Origin: Rhodothermales bacterium | GTDB taxonomy: Bacteria; Bacteroidota; Rhodothermia; Rhodothermales; UBA10348 | Assembly: GCA_024711125.1 (NCBI GenBank) | Contig: JANJTM010000023.1 | Location: 1 to 39,978 of the forward strand | DNA length: 39,978 nucleotides | Direction: 5' to 3' | Shown: piece by piece, positions 23,738 to 32,037 of the stretch | How the letters are laid out: each line of letters begins with the position of its first letter | Numbering within the stretch: the stretch's first letter is position 1 | The notes under the pieces: generated by a model | What the model saw: only the letters and a program-made list of their open reading frames with translations | What the model was told of the DNA's origin: nothing | Databases searched by the model: none | Translations under genes and position numbers: made by a program

Positions 23738-24376
23738 ATGATCGTCATCGGGGTCACGGGCGGGATCGGAAGCGGCAAATCCACGGTCTGCGCGTTGCTC
23801 GCGGCCCGTGGCGCGCGCGTCTTCACCGCCGACCTCGAAGCCCGGCGCATCATGGAGAACGGCCGCACGGTGCGCAAGGAACTCGTCGCGCTGCTGGGCA
23901 ACGACGTCTACCGGGCCGACGGAACGCTGGACCGACCGCTCTTCGCGCGCAGGATGTTCGCCGATCCGGAACTGGTGGCCGCGGTCAACCGCATCGTGCA
24001 TCCGAGGGTAGCGCGCGCCTTCGCCGCGGCGCGCCGGAAGGCGCTGCGCGACGGGGTACCGGTCCTGGTGAAGGAAGCGGCACTCCTGCTGGACGCGCCC
24101 GGCCTCGAGCGGCTCGACGCGATCGTCGTGGTGACGGCACCCGAGGCGGTGCGGGTTTCCCGCGTTGCCCGTCGCGAGGGTTGGACCCCGGAGGTCGTGC
24201 TCGCGCGCATGGCGCACCAGCGCAGCGATGCGGCCTTTCTCGAGGCCGCGGACTTCGTCGTCGACAACGGGGGTACGCCCGACGAGCTGGAGTCCCGCGT
24301 GGATCGTCTATGGCGCGTCCTTTCGGAGGGCGTGGTGGGACGCCGGCGGCTTGGCGGCCTCCCTCGCGGTTCGTAG
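23738..24376 (+). CDS. coaE: Dephospho-CoA kinase
   Basis: Phosphorylates dephospho-CoA, the last step of coenzyme A synthesis. The P-loop GGIGSGKS is at residues 8-15 near the very N-terminus, followed by FTADLEARRIME (the usual DAD-type motif is altered to TAD) and VLVKEAALLLDAPGLERLDAIVVV, where the family has its substrate-lid motif. 212 residues matches the family. It ends with a basic tail (GRRRLGGLPRGS). Starts 32 bp after the barrel gene and ends 22 bp before the acyltransferase. Confidence 0.92.
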   Translation: MIVIGVTGGIGSGKSTVCALLAARGARVFTADLEARRIMENGRTVRKELVALLGNDVYRADGTLDRPLFARRMFADPELVAAVNRIVHPRVARAFAAARRKALRDGVPVLVKEAALLLDAPGLERLDAIVVVTAPEAVRVSRVARREGWTPEVVLARMAHQRSDAAFLEAADFVVDNGGTPDELESRVDRLWRVLSEGVVGRRRLGGLPRGS

Positions 24377-24398
24377 AATCGGGCGCTCCCAGACCGCC

Positions 24399-24989
24399 AT
24401 GCCGTTCCCGTCCCTTCCGCCCGACATGCCGCGCCGCGGCAATGCAGCCATCCGTTGGTTCGGCCGTACCGGCTTGCGGCTCATGGGGTTCCGGTTCGTT
24501 GGGGAGATTCCGAACCTCCGGAAGTTCGTCCTGATTGCGGGGCCGCACACGACGAATTGGGATTTCGTGCTCGGCATGCTGCTCCAGTTCGCGCTCGGCC
24601 TGCGCATCCACTTCATCGGCAAGCACACGCTCTTCCGCGGGCCGTTCGGCGTCGCGATGCGGTGGCTGGGCGGCATCCCGGTGAACCGCTCCGAACCGGG
24701 CGACCTCATCGAACAGGTTGTATCCCGGTTTCGCACGCACGAGCGATACGCGCTCGGTCTTTCGCCGGAAGGCACCCGTTCCCGGGTCGAGAAGTGGAAA
24801 TCGGGTTTCTACCGCATCGCGGTCGCGGCCGAAGTGCCGATCCTCATCGGCATCTTCGACTTCGGGCAAAAGGAGCTTCGCCTCGATGCCGTCTTCCATC
24901 CCACGGGCGATTACGAGGCCGACCTCCCGCTGATCCGGGCGCACTACCGGCCGGAGCAGGCGAAGTATCCCGGGAAGTACGCGGCGTGA
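24399..24989 (+). CDS. Lysophospholipid acyltransferase family protein (PlsC-like)
   Basis: A 196-residue acyltransferase that probably transfers an acyl chain onto a lysolipid or glycerophosphate at the inner membrane. The catalytic HX4D motif is His50-Asp55 in AGPHTTNWDFVLG and the substrate-binding PEGTR is at 123-127 (LSPEGTRSRVEKWK). Phenylalanine- and leucine-rich patches round the motif suggest membrane contact, but no long membrane helix is present. It is shorter than E. coli PlsC (245). The start ATG at 24399 is 22 bp after coaE; a longer upstream frame runs through coaE and is a shadow. Confidence 0.85.
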   Translation: MPFPSLPPDMPRRGNAAIRWFGRTGLRLMGFRFVGEIPNLRKFVLIAGPHTTNWDFVLGMLLQFALGLRIHFIGKHTLFRGPFGVAMRWLGGIPVNRSEPGDLIEQVVSRFRTHERYALGLSPEGTRSRVEKWKSGFYRIAVAAEVPILIGIFDFGQKELRLDAVFHPTGDYEADLPLIRAHYRPEQAKYPGKYAA

Positions 24990-25013
24990 CGGCCCGTGGG
25001 GCGGCGATTCGGG

Positions 25014-28000
25014 TCAGGATCCGCCTTCGCGGGCGCGTGCGGCCAGCAGGCGATCGATTCGGCCCTGCGCCTCCCGGACCTGCGGCTGCAGCTCGGCGTC
25101 GGCCTCGGCCCACGCCTCCACGAAGCGCCGGTAGGCCTCGATCGCGTCGTCCGATCGGCCCAGCGTCTCGGAAACGTCCCCGAGCAGTCGCCAGGCCTGG
25201 GGCTGCATGCCCATGTCCTCCATGGGATCGAGCAGGCCGGACCGGCCGAGCGAAGCGGAGAGGAGGTCGGCCGCCGTCTCGGCGCTGTCGGCCTCGACGA
25301 GGGCCGAGGCGAGTTCGAACAGGAGCAACCGGGGCGCCCCCGGGAAGATCGCCCGGGCCTCGCGCAACGCGGCCACGGCCTCGAGGGGACGGCCGTCTGC
25401 CGTGGCCAGCATCGCACGTGCCGCATGGCGGAACGGATCGTTTCGAAGCCACGCTTCGGGCCACGTCGATTCCTGGGAGGCCAGGAGCCGATTCGCTTCA
25501 TCGGGCTGCCCCGCCACGGCCCGCAGCATCGCCAGGACACCGTACGGCCGCGACAGCGGCGGCATCGACTCCATGGGAAGGTCCCGAAGCTGGGCATCGA
25601 TGTCGTCGGAGAGCCCCGATCGGTCCCCGGTCGCCGTCAGGCGGAAATACAGGGACCGCAACCGGGAAGCCAGGGCGGTCTCGGACATCGGCGCGACCGC
25701 CTCCCGGTTGCGCATCGCGCGCTGCGCGTCGGCCAGGCGCCCGGAGCGCATCGAGAGCACGCCGATCCCGTCCTCGACGAACAGCCGCATGGACGGATCG
25801 TTCACGGCCGCGGTCGCGAGGCGCAGGGTGTCGATCGCGGTCCCGGAATCGCCCGTTTCGAGGTAGAGCAGCAGCCCGCGCCACCAGTGCGTGTTCGGGT
25901 GCCCGGGGAATCGCACGGCGAACGAATCGAGTGCCGCACGGGCCTGGTCGATCCGTCCGGTCGACGCCAGCGACACCACGCGGTTGTCGAAGTAGACACT
26001 CGACGGGTTGGGGGTGCGCACGGCCCGGGCCGTGTAGCGCTCGGCCCGCTCGAACTCCCCGACCTGGAGGGCCGATACGGCCGCGTTGTTGAGCGCGGTG
26101 CCGTCGTCCGGAAATTCCTGCAGCATGGCGTCGTAGGTCGCGAGCACCGCGCGCTCGTCCACCTCGACGACATTGTAGTACCATGCCTCGGCGTAGTACC
26201 GCTCGTCCCGCGGCAGCCGATCACGCAACTCCCACGCGCGCCGGGCGAGCCGGACCATCTCGTCCGGACGGATCTGCGCGTTGTTGTAGAGCACCGACAG
26301 CTTGCGGTAGGCCATGGCGAAGGTCGAGTCGGCCGCAATGGCCGCCTCCAGCGCCGGGCGCGCCTTCGCATAGTCGCCCGCCTCGAACGCCGCCACGCCC
26401 AGGGTGTACTGGCGCAGGGCCTCGAGCGACCGCGTCGACACCGCCTCCAACGCTTCGGCCTGCCGGATCGATCGCAGGGATTCGCCGATGCGTTCGCGCA
26501 ACGTTTTCGAAAGCCGGTCCACGGCGCGCACGATCTCGGCGTCCGAGTCGGCGGTTTCCCGCAGCGGCACCAGTTCCTGCCCCGATACCGCGTCGACGAG
26601 CCGGAGGCTCAGGACATAACTCGAACCCAGCGACGCGATATCGCCGGTAACGACGGCTTTCGCGCCCGCCCTCCGCGCCACCTCGCGCGCGGTCTCGAGA
26701 TCGAGCGTGGCGTCGCCCCGCTGCATGAGCCCGAGAATGCGCCGCACCTCCGACGGATCGAGCAGCGAAACGACCGACGACTGCGCGAGGTCGATGCGAA
26801 GGGCTTCCGATATCGTTCGCCCCAGCCCTTCCTGGGCCGATCGGTCATCGAACTCGGCCACCACGACCCGATCCTGCGAAGAGAGCACGCCCCGCGTGAC
26901 GAGCGTGCCCGCCGGACCGATGCCGAGCGCCCGCAGTCCCATCCAGCCGGCGGCGACGACGGCGAGCCCGGCCATGGCCACCACGCCGCCCCACCGGGCC
27001 CGGCGCACCGTGAGCCAGGCCTCGAGGCCCGACAGTTCGCGGCGATCGCCCGAATCGAGCCGCGCGCGCCGGTCCTCCACGCGGTCGGCATACCAGAGGA
27101 TGGGGACTCCGGCCGCCATGAGCACGACGCCGAGGGCAAATACCCAGTCGGGAAGTCCGAACAGCATCATCGCCGCGTAAACCAGCGCCAGCACGAGGAC
27201 CGCAACCGCCGCGAACCCGGCGAGAAAACCGAGTCCGGACCGTGATTCCGCGAGGGGCGCCGGCGCGGGAGCCGGACGTACCGCCGAACCGCCGAGGGCC
27301 TCGGCGGCGGCCGCGGTCGTCGCGAACCGGTCCTCGGGCCGCTTCGCGAGCAGGCGCGAGAGGATGGCGCGCGTCTCGGGGGTCGCGTCCACGGGCGGCG
27401 GATCCTCGTTCAGGATCGCGTAGACGAGCGCCTGCTCGTAATCGGCGTCGAACGGCCGGCGTCCGGAGAGCATCTCGTGGAGCACGACCCCGAGCGACCA
27501 CTGGTCGGCGGCCGGTCCGACCCGCTCGCCGCGTGCCTGCTCGGGGCTCATGTAGGCTGCCGTTCCGACCGTGGAACCGGCTTTCGTAAGGTCGGCCGAG
27601 GACTCGAGCTTGGCCACGCCGAAGTCGAGGATCCGGACTTCGCCGCGCCCGGTGACCATGAGGTTGGCCGGCTTGACGTCCCGGTGCACGATGCCGGCTT
27701 CGTGGGCCCGCGCAAGTCCGGAAGCCACTTGCCGGGCGATGGCAAGCGCCTCGGCCTCGGGAAGCGGCCCCTGCTGCAGCCGGTACTTGAGCGTCTGCCC
27801 GTCGTACCACGGCATCACGATGTAGATCTGCCCGTCCTCGGTCTCGCCGATGTGGTGGATCGCGCAGATGTTGGCGTGGTCGAGCGCCGAGGCCGCCCGC
27901 GCCTCCTGCATGAAACGCTGCTTCGCGTCCGCGTCCTGGCTCAGGTGGGGCGGAAGGAATTTCAGCGCGACGCGACGCTGGAGCTGCTGGTCGAACGCGC

Positions 28001-28073
28001 CGTAGACGATGCCCATGCCGCCCGAACCGAGGCGTGAATCGATACGGTAGTGGGCGACGGTCTGGCCGATCAT
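25014..28073 (-). CDS. Membrane Ser/Thr protein kinase with TolB-like and TPR domains
   Basis: A 1019-residue receptor-like kinase. Residues 8-270 are a full Hanks kinase: GSGGMG (16-21), Lys38 in VALKFL, HRDVKPAN (130-137), DFG (150-152) and SPEQ (176-179), so it should be active. A low-complexity Ala/Pro linker and a hydrophobic segment follow (about 280-345, two closely spaced helices), then another membrane segment near 370-390. From about 405 to 510 a TolB/FlgO-like domain (AEFDDRSAQEGLGRTISEALRIDLAQ) precedes TPR-like helical repeats to the C-terminus (SLEALRQYTLGVAAFEAGDYAKARPAL and many more). This layout is common in Gemmatimonadota and Acidobacteriota. Signal and targets unknown. 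Confidence 0.92.
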   Translation of the reverse strand: MIGQTVAHYRIDSRLGSGGMGIVYGAFDQQLQRRVALKFLPPHLSQDADAKQRFMQEARAASALDHANICAIHHIGETEDGQIYIVMPWYDGQTLKYRLQQGPLPEAEALAIARQVASGLARAHEAGIVHRDVKPANLMVTGRGEVRILDFGVAKLESSADLTKAGSTVGTAAYMSPEQARGERVGPAADQWSLGVVLHEMLSGRRPFDADYEQALVYAILNEDPPPVDATPETRAILSRLLAKRPEDRFATTAAAAEALGGSAVRPAPAPAPLAESRSGLGFLAGFAAVAVLVLALVYAAMMLFGLPDWVFALGVVLMAAGVPILWYADRVEDRRARLDSGDRRELSGLEAWLTVRRARWGGVVAMAGLAVVAAGWMGLRALGIGPAGTLVTRGVLSSQDRVVVAEFDDRSAQEGLGRTISEALRIDLAQSSVVSLLDPSEVRRILGLMQRGDATLDLETAREVARRAGAKAVVTGDIASLGSSYVLSLRLVDAVSGQELVPLRETADSDAEIVRAVDRLSKTLRERIGESLRSIRQAEALEAVSTRSLEALRQYTLGVAAFEAGDYAKARPALEAAIAADSTFAMAYRKLSVLYNNAQIRPDEMVRLARRAWELRDRLPRDERYYAEAWYYNVVEVDERAVLATYDAMLQEFPDDGTALNNAAVSALQVGEFERAERYTARAVRTPNPSSVYFDNRVVSLASTGRIDQARAALDSFAVRFPGHPNTHWWRGLLLYLETGDSGTAIDTLRLATAAVNDPSMRLFVEDGIGVLSMRSGRLADAQRAMRNREAVAPMSETALASRLRSLYFRLTATGDRSGLSDDIDAQLRDLPMESMPPLSRPYGVLAMLRAVAGQPDEANRLLASQESTWPEAWLRNDPFRHAARAMLATADGRPLEAVAALREARAIFPGAPRLLLFELASALVEADSAETAADLLSASLGRSGLLDPMEDMGMQPQAWRLLGDVSETLGRSDDAIEAYRRFVEAWAEADAELQPQVREAQGRIDRLLAARAREGGS

Positions 28074-28127
28074 GGAGGCGGGGGTAGCGGCGCCAAGAAC
28101 GTCACTTCCGTGCCGGGAAACAAGCGA

Positions 28128-29099
28128 TCACCCGCCGTGCGTCGGCATGCGGGACAACATCACCGCGCCGAGGGCGGCCGGCACGAGAATATTGACGGCG
28201 TAGAGACCCAGCGCGGCGTCCACGGCGACCGCCGTGGACAATCCGAGACCCGCCATGAAGAAGGCCGCGGCGGCCTCCCGCACCCCGAGGTCTCCGAGGG
28301 TCAGGTTCGGAATCACGTTCTTGACCGACAGGGTGGCCAGCCCCGCGGCCACGAGCCAGGCGAAAGACACCTCGGCGCCGAACGCGACGGCCATGAGCGA
28401 GAGTTGCGACGCCCCGATGGTCAGCCGCAACCCGTTGGCGGCCATGGCCGCCATGGCGTCGCCCGGCCGCATCGCGAGCAGGAAGTCGAGGCCGGGGCGG
28501 GGCCGGCGGCGCACGAACCACCGGTGCAGCCGGTCGGGCCGGAGCGCAAGCGCGAGCACGGCCACGAAGAGCGCGAGAGAAACGGCGGCGACGGAACGCC
28601 AGGCGCCGGAAGGTTCGGGCGCGAGCAGGAGAATGCAGCTCGACCCGAGGAGAAACGGCGGTCCGTACCGCAGGAACGTCTCCAGCCCCACGCCCGAGGC
28701 CCAGGCCCACCCGTTTCCGCGCCCGTGCATCCAGCCGCGGCCGGCGAACTCCCCGATGCGCGCGGGGGTCCAGAACCCGATGGCGTGCGAACCGACGACG
28801 GCGCGCACGCTCTCGGCGTACGTCACGTCGGGCGCGATGCGACGCGCGATGAACCACCAGGCCCAGCCGGCGACGAGGAAATTCGGCACCATGAGCCCGA
28901 GCGCGGCGGCCGCCGGCACCCAATCGGCGCGCCGAACGGCCTCCAGCATGGCCCGTTCGTCCACCTGCACGACGAGCACCGCGGCGATGACCGCGGTCAC
29001 GCCGAAGCGAACCCATGCGGGCAATCGGAACCCGGCGCCTGCCGGGTCCGCGTCGTCAGTCCTTGGTGACGACGTTCGCGATCGCGCTCTTCTCCACAC
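28128..29099 (-). CDS. Flippase-like integral membrane protein (lysylphosphatidylglycerol synthetase TM / UPF0104)
   Basis: A membrane protein of the UPF0104/AglD/MprF-transmembrane superfamily, which flips or transfers lipids. The 323 residues hold about eight hydrophobic segments. Family marks include TPARIGEFAGRGW near residue 112 (the TPGGxGE-like motif) and NLTLGDLGVREAAAAFF near residue 260 (the PGGLGxxE-like repeat of the motif). The ATG at 29099 overlaps yajC by 44 bp on the same strand; the alternative GTG at 29000 would give 290 residues and remove the overlap. The segment from yajC to the kinase is probably one operon. Confidence 0.8.
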   Translation of the reverse strand: MWRRARSRTSSPRTDDADPAGAGFRLPAWVRFGVTAVIAAVLVVQVDERAMLEAVRRADWVPAAAALGLMVPNFLVAGWAWWFIARRIAPDVTYAESVRAVVGSHAIGFWTPARIGEFAGRGWMHGRGNGWAWASGVGLETFLRYGPPFLLGSSCILLLAPEPSGAWRSVAAVSLALFVAVLALALRPDRLHRWFVRRRPRPGLDFLLAMRPGDAMAAMAANGLRLTIGASQLSLMAVAFGAEVSFAWLVAAGLATLSVKNVIPNLTLGDLGVREAAAAFFMAGLGLSTAVAVDAALGLYAVNILVPAALGAVMLSRMPTHGG

Positions 29100-29370
29100 G
29101 GAGCTTGGTGTTCGTGTCGACCTGCAGCAGGACCGACGCTTCGTCCACCTGGGCGATGCTGCCGTGCAGGCCGCCGATCGTGACCACGCGGTCGCCCTTC
29201 TTGACGGCCTCGATCATCTTCTTGCGCACGTCTTCCTTCTTCTTCTGCGGGCGGATGATGAAGAAGTAGAAGACGATGAAGATGAGGACGAGCGGAAGGA
29301 ACATCGCCAGCGGGTTCGGCTGCTCGCCGCCGGCGGGGGCTCCCATGAGGAGGATCGCGAGAGAGGTCAT
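29056..29370 (-). CDS. yajC: Preprotein translocase subunit YajC
   Basis: A small accessory subunit of the SecDF complex in the inner membrane. 104 residues with one membrane segment (LAMFLPLVLIFIVFYFFIIRP, about 21-41) followed by the family motif RPQKKKEDVRKKMIEAVKKGDRVVTIGGLHG and a basic tail. The reverse-strand TATCTTTG at 29396-29403, a perfect match to the Bacteroidota -7 consensus, lies 26 bp upstream of the ATG. secD and secF are not in this window. Confidence 0.94.
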   Translation of the reverse strand: MTSLAILLMGAPAGGEQPNPLAMFLPLVLIFIVFYFFIIRPQKKKEDVRKKMIEAVKKGDRVVTIGGLHGSIAQVDEASVLLQVDTNTKLRVEKSAIANVVTKD

Positions 29371-29395
29371 CGAGTTTCGATCGGGATGAATCGCG

Positions 29396-29403
29396 CAAAG
29401 ATA
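29396..29403 (-). promoter_or_regulatory. -7 promoter element of yajC
   Basis: Reverse-strand TATCTTTG is an exact TAnnTTTG -7 element, 26 bp from the yajC ATG. No TTTG -33 element is found at the usual distance; GC-rich sequence replaces it. Confidence 0.5.
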
Positions 29404-29442
29404 CGCCCCCGGGCGGGCCGACGGCGAATGCGCGGTTGCGGA

Positions 29443-30663
29443 TCAGGCGGTGAGGGCGCGCCAGTAGAAGGCGGGAGACAGCAGGCGCCGTCGTTCGTCC
29501 ATGTCGTCGAACATGGCGCTGATGTCGGCGGCGAGGGCCGGAGAACGGGCCGCTTTTCCGATGACCAGGTCGAGCAGGAAGCGCGAGCGGCTCATCCGCT
29601 GCAGCGTGTGCGACAGTCGCAGTTCGTCGCGCACGACCCGGAGCGTTTCCCGTTCGTACGCCGCGAGCGCGGCCGGCGAAAAATCACTTTCGGCGGCGCA
29701 GCGGGCGATGCACTCGGCGGCGTTGAATCCGCTCACCATCGCGTTGCCGATGCCTTCCCCGGTGAACGGATCGATGAGGCTCGCGGCGTCGCCGACCAGC
29801 ATCCATCCGTCTCCTGCCATCCGTCGCGGCTTCGAGCCGACCGGCAGGCCCCACCCCTTGACGGGTCCCAGCCGGCGGGCTCCCGCGAACCGGTGCGCGA
29901 AGCGCTCGTGGTTCACGACGCGCTCGAGCAGGTCCTTGAGCCGAGCGTCCTTGCGCTTGATCGCGGCGCTGAGCATGCCGAGGCCCACGTTGGCCCGCCC
30001 CTCGGCCATCGGAAAGATCCAGAAATAGCCGGGTAGCGTCTCCTCGACGAAATGCAGCTCGATGTGGTCGAGCGCGTTGAACCCGGTCACTCCCTCGTAG
30101 TAGGCCCGCACGGCGGCCACGTAATGCCTCGGATCGAGCTGGCCCATCCCGAGCTCGCGCGCCACGATCGAATAGGCGCCGTCGGCACCCACGACGACGC
30201 GCGCACGGTCCTCGTGCGATCGGCCGTCGGCGTCCGTCCAGCGGACACCCCGAACGGCGGCCCCGTCCCGGACGAGACCGGTTACCGAGGCACCTGTCAC
30301 GATCCGGGCGCCCGCGGCGACCGCAGCGTCGAACAGCAGCGCGTCCAGGCGCTCGCGCGCGAGGACGTACCCGGGCGCAAATGCCCCACCGAGGGCCTTG
30401 CGGAACGGGATTTCCACGACGTCGCCGCGGGGACCGCTGAACGTGACTCCCCAGCTACCGACGCTCCCGGCGTCGTGCACCGCCCGCTCGAGCCCGAGCC
30501 GCCGCAGCACGGTCATGCTCTTTCCGCCGCACGCGTCCCCGCAGATCTTGTCACGCGGAAACGTCGCCCGGTCGAGCGTAAGCGCCGAAAGGCCCTTACG
30601 GGCGAGGAGGTGTGCGGCCGTCGATCCGCCCGGGCCGGCCCCCACGATGATCGCGTCGTACAT
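29443..30663 (-). CDS. Geranylgeranyl reductase family FAD-dependent oxidoreductase
   Basis: A 406-residue flavoprotein of the geranylgeranyl reductase / menaquinone-reducing oxidoreductase family, which saturates isoprenoid side chains or hydroxylates small molecules. The FAD motif GAGPGGST is at residues 8-15 after AIIVG, the second motif ADGAYSIVAREL near residue 160 is the GD(A/G) region, and VGDAASLIDPFTGEGIGNAM near residue 285 closes the flavin fold. PGYFWIFPMAEGRANVGLG near residue 220 marks the family. Substrate unknown; lipid or quinone tail reduction is plausible. The SRP RNA lies immediately upstream on the same strand. Confidence 0.85.
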   Translation of the reverse strand: MYDAIIVGAGPGGSTAAHLLARKGLSALTLDRATFPRDKICGDACGGKSMTVLRRLGLERAVHDAGSVGSWGVTFSGPRGDVVEIPFRKALGGAFAPGYVLARERLDALLFDAAVAAGARIVTGASVTGLVRDGAAVRGVRWTDADGRSHEDRARVVVGADGAYSIVARELGMGQLDPRHYVAAVRAYYEGVTGFNALDHIELHFVEETLPGYFWIFPMAEGRANVGLGMLSAAIKRKDARLKDLLERVVNHERFAHRFAGARRLGPVKGWGLPVGSKPRRMAGDGWMLVGDAASLIDPFTGEGIGNAMVSGFNAAECIARCAAESDFSPAALAAYERETLRVVRDELRLSHTLQRMSRSRFLLDLVIGKAARSPALAADISAMFDDMDERRRLLSPAFYWRALTA

Positions 30664-30713
30664 GCGGTAGCGTCGCAGCGCCTGCCGGTCGTCGGAGCGC
30701 GGGCCGGCCGGAC

Positions 30714-30731
30714 AAAAAAATAAGGGGCAAG
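30714..30731 (-). terminator. Intrinsic terminator of the SRP RNA
   Basis: On the reverse strand the 3' arm of the RNA closing stem (CTTGCCCCTT end) is followed at once by a U-rich tract with seven consecutive T at 30714-30720. The closing stem and tract together resemble an intrinsic terminator built into the RNA end. Confidence 0.5.
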
Positions 30732-30824
30732 CTGACCGTATCGCGCCGCATCGACCTCCTACCGCTGCTGCCTTCCGGCCCTCACGGGATTCAGAGGGAG
30801 CTGGCCGTACGGGACTTGCCCCTT
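30722..30824 (-). ncRNA. ffs: Signal recognition particle RNA (4.5S-type)
   Basis: The small SRP RNA, which with Ffh delivers membrane proteins to the Sec machinery. On the reverse strand the apical domain IV core reads GAGGGCCGGAAGGCAGCAGC, matching the conserved bacterial pattern CAGG-x-CCGGAAGG-x-AGCAGC with its GGAA tetraloop. The two ends (AAGGGGCAAG at the 5' end, CTTGCCCCTT at the 3' end) pair perfectly for 10 bp. About 103 nt, the normal size of the bacterial short form without an Alu domain. It lies between the divergent glycosyltransferase and the flavoprotein gene. Confidence 0.93.
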
Positions 30825-30874
30825 GCGGGCGCCAACCGCGAACTGCCGGGATGGTTCCCGGCCGACGGGACGGC

Positions 30875-30882
30875 TATTTTAC
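30875..30882 (+). promoter_or_regulatory. Candidate -7 element before the first glycosyltransferase
   Basis: TATTTTAC lies 18 bp before the GTG at 30901. Its position supports this GTG over the longer upstream starts, which would place the promoter inside the gene and overlap the SRP RNA. Confidence 0.4.
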
Positions 30883-30900
30883 CCGACTCCACCCCCCGCC

Positions 30901-32037
30901 GTGTACTGGACCTTCGTCGCGCTCGGCCTAGCCTGCTCGGCCGGCTATTCCGCATTCCTCCTGCTGCTGGCGTGGTCCTTCCGCGCCGCGGTCCGGGAGG
31001 GCGGTTCGCGGCGCGCCGCGGGCGGGGCGGAGTTCCCGGTCAGCGTCGTGATCCCCGCCCGCAACGAGGAGAAGCACATCGGCGCGTGCCTCGACGCCGT
31101 GCTCGCATCGGCCGACGCCCGCTGCGAGGTCGTGGTCGTGGACGACGCGTCGAGCGACGGAACGGCCGATGCGGTGCGCCGCCGTATGGGCGCGGGCCCG
31201 TGCCCGGTGCGCCTGGTCACGCTCGAGGGAGCCGACCGCGCCCACAAGAAGCGGGCGGTGGAGGCGGGTGTCGCCGCGGCGACGGGCCTGTGGATCCTGC
31301 AGACCGACGCCGACTGCCGGCCCGGCCCGGCCTGGATCGTCGCCATGCGCCGCCACATGACGGATGACGCCGGGTTCATCGCGGGGCCGGTGCTCTTCGC
31401 TCCCGACGACGGGGCCTTCCGCGGTTTCCAGGCGCTCGAGTTCTGCGGCATGATGGGCATTTCGGCGGCGGCGATCCGCATGGGGCGCCCCATGCTGGCG
31501 AGCGGGGCGAACCTCGCGTTCCGCCGGGACCTCTTCGACCGCGTGGGCGGCCACGGGGCGACCGACCACGTGACCTCGGGCGACGACGTCCTGCTCATGC
31601 ACGCGATCGACCGGCTCGGAACGGCGCGCATCGCGTCCTGCACGGATCCGGACGCCGTCGTCGAGACGCCGGCGCAGCCCGACCTGGAGGGATTCTTCAA
31701 TCAACGCAGCCGGTGGGCGTCCAAGGCGGGACGCGTGGGGGATCCGGGCCTCGTCGCGCTGTATTCGGTCATCTGGGGCGCTTTCGTCTTCGCGCTCGTC
31801 GCGTTTCCCGCGGCGCTGGCGATGTCTGCGCCGGCCTGGCCGGCGGTCGCCGCCTGGCTGCTCAAGGTCGGCGGCGAATTCGTGATGCTCGATGCCGTCA
31901 CGCGCCATTACGACCGCCGCCGGTTGCTGCGCCACCTCGTCCCGTGGCAGCCCCTGCACATCGCCTACGTCACCCTCGCGCCGGTCATCGGCCTGGCGGT
32001 CGGGTTCACGTGGAAAGGCCGCAGGCTCGCGCGATGA
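30901..32037 (+). CDS. Family 2 glycosyltransferase (membrane-anchored)
   Basis: A 378-residue processive-type glycosyltransferase. An N-terminal membrane segment (WTFVALGLACSAGYSAFLLLLAWSF) precedes the GT-A domain: PVSVVIPARNEEKHI at 46-60, nucleotide-sugar DD at 81-82 in VVVDDASSDGTAD, the metal motif QTDADCRPGPAW near 140, an acceptor region with SGANLAFRRDLFDRVGG, the catalytic TSGDDVLLMHAI near 230, and QRSRW-type motif FNQRSRWASKAG. Three more membrane helices close the protein, as in cellulose/N-acetylglucosamine synthases. The GTG start lies 18 bp after a -7-like element. It is translationally coupled to the deacetylase gene (ATGA). Confidence 0.88.
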   Translation: MYWTFVALGLACSAGYSAFLLLLAWSFRAAVREGGSRRAAGGAEFPVSVVIPARNEEKHIGACLDAVLASADARCEVVVVDDASSDGTADAVRRRMGAGPCPVRLVTLEGADRAHKKRAVEAGVAAATGLWILQTDADCRPGPAWIVAMRRHMTDDAGFIAGPVLFAPDDGAFRGFQALEFCGMMGISAAAIRMGRPMLASGANLAFRRDLFDRVGGHGATDHVTSGDDVLLMHAIDRLGTARIASCTDPDAVVETPAQPDLEGFFNQRSRWASKAGRVGDPGLVALYSVIWGAFVFALVAFPAALAMSAPAWPAVAAWLLKVGGEFVMLDAVTRHYDRRRLLRHLVPWQPLHIAYVTLAPVIGLAVGFTWKGRRLAR

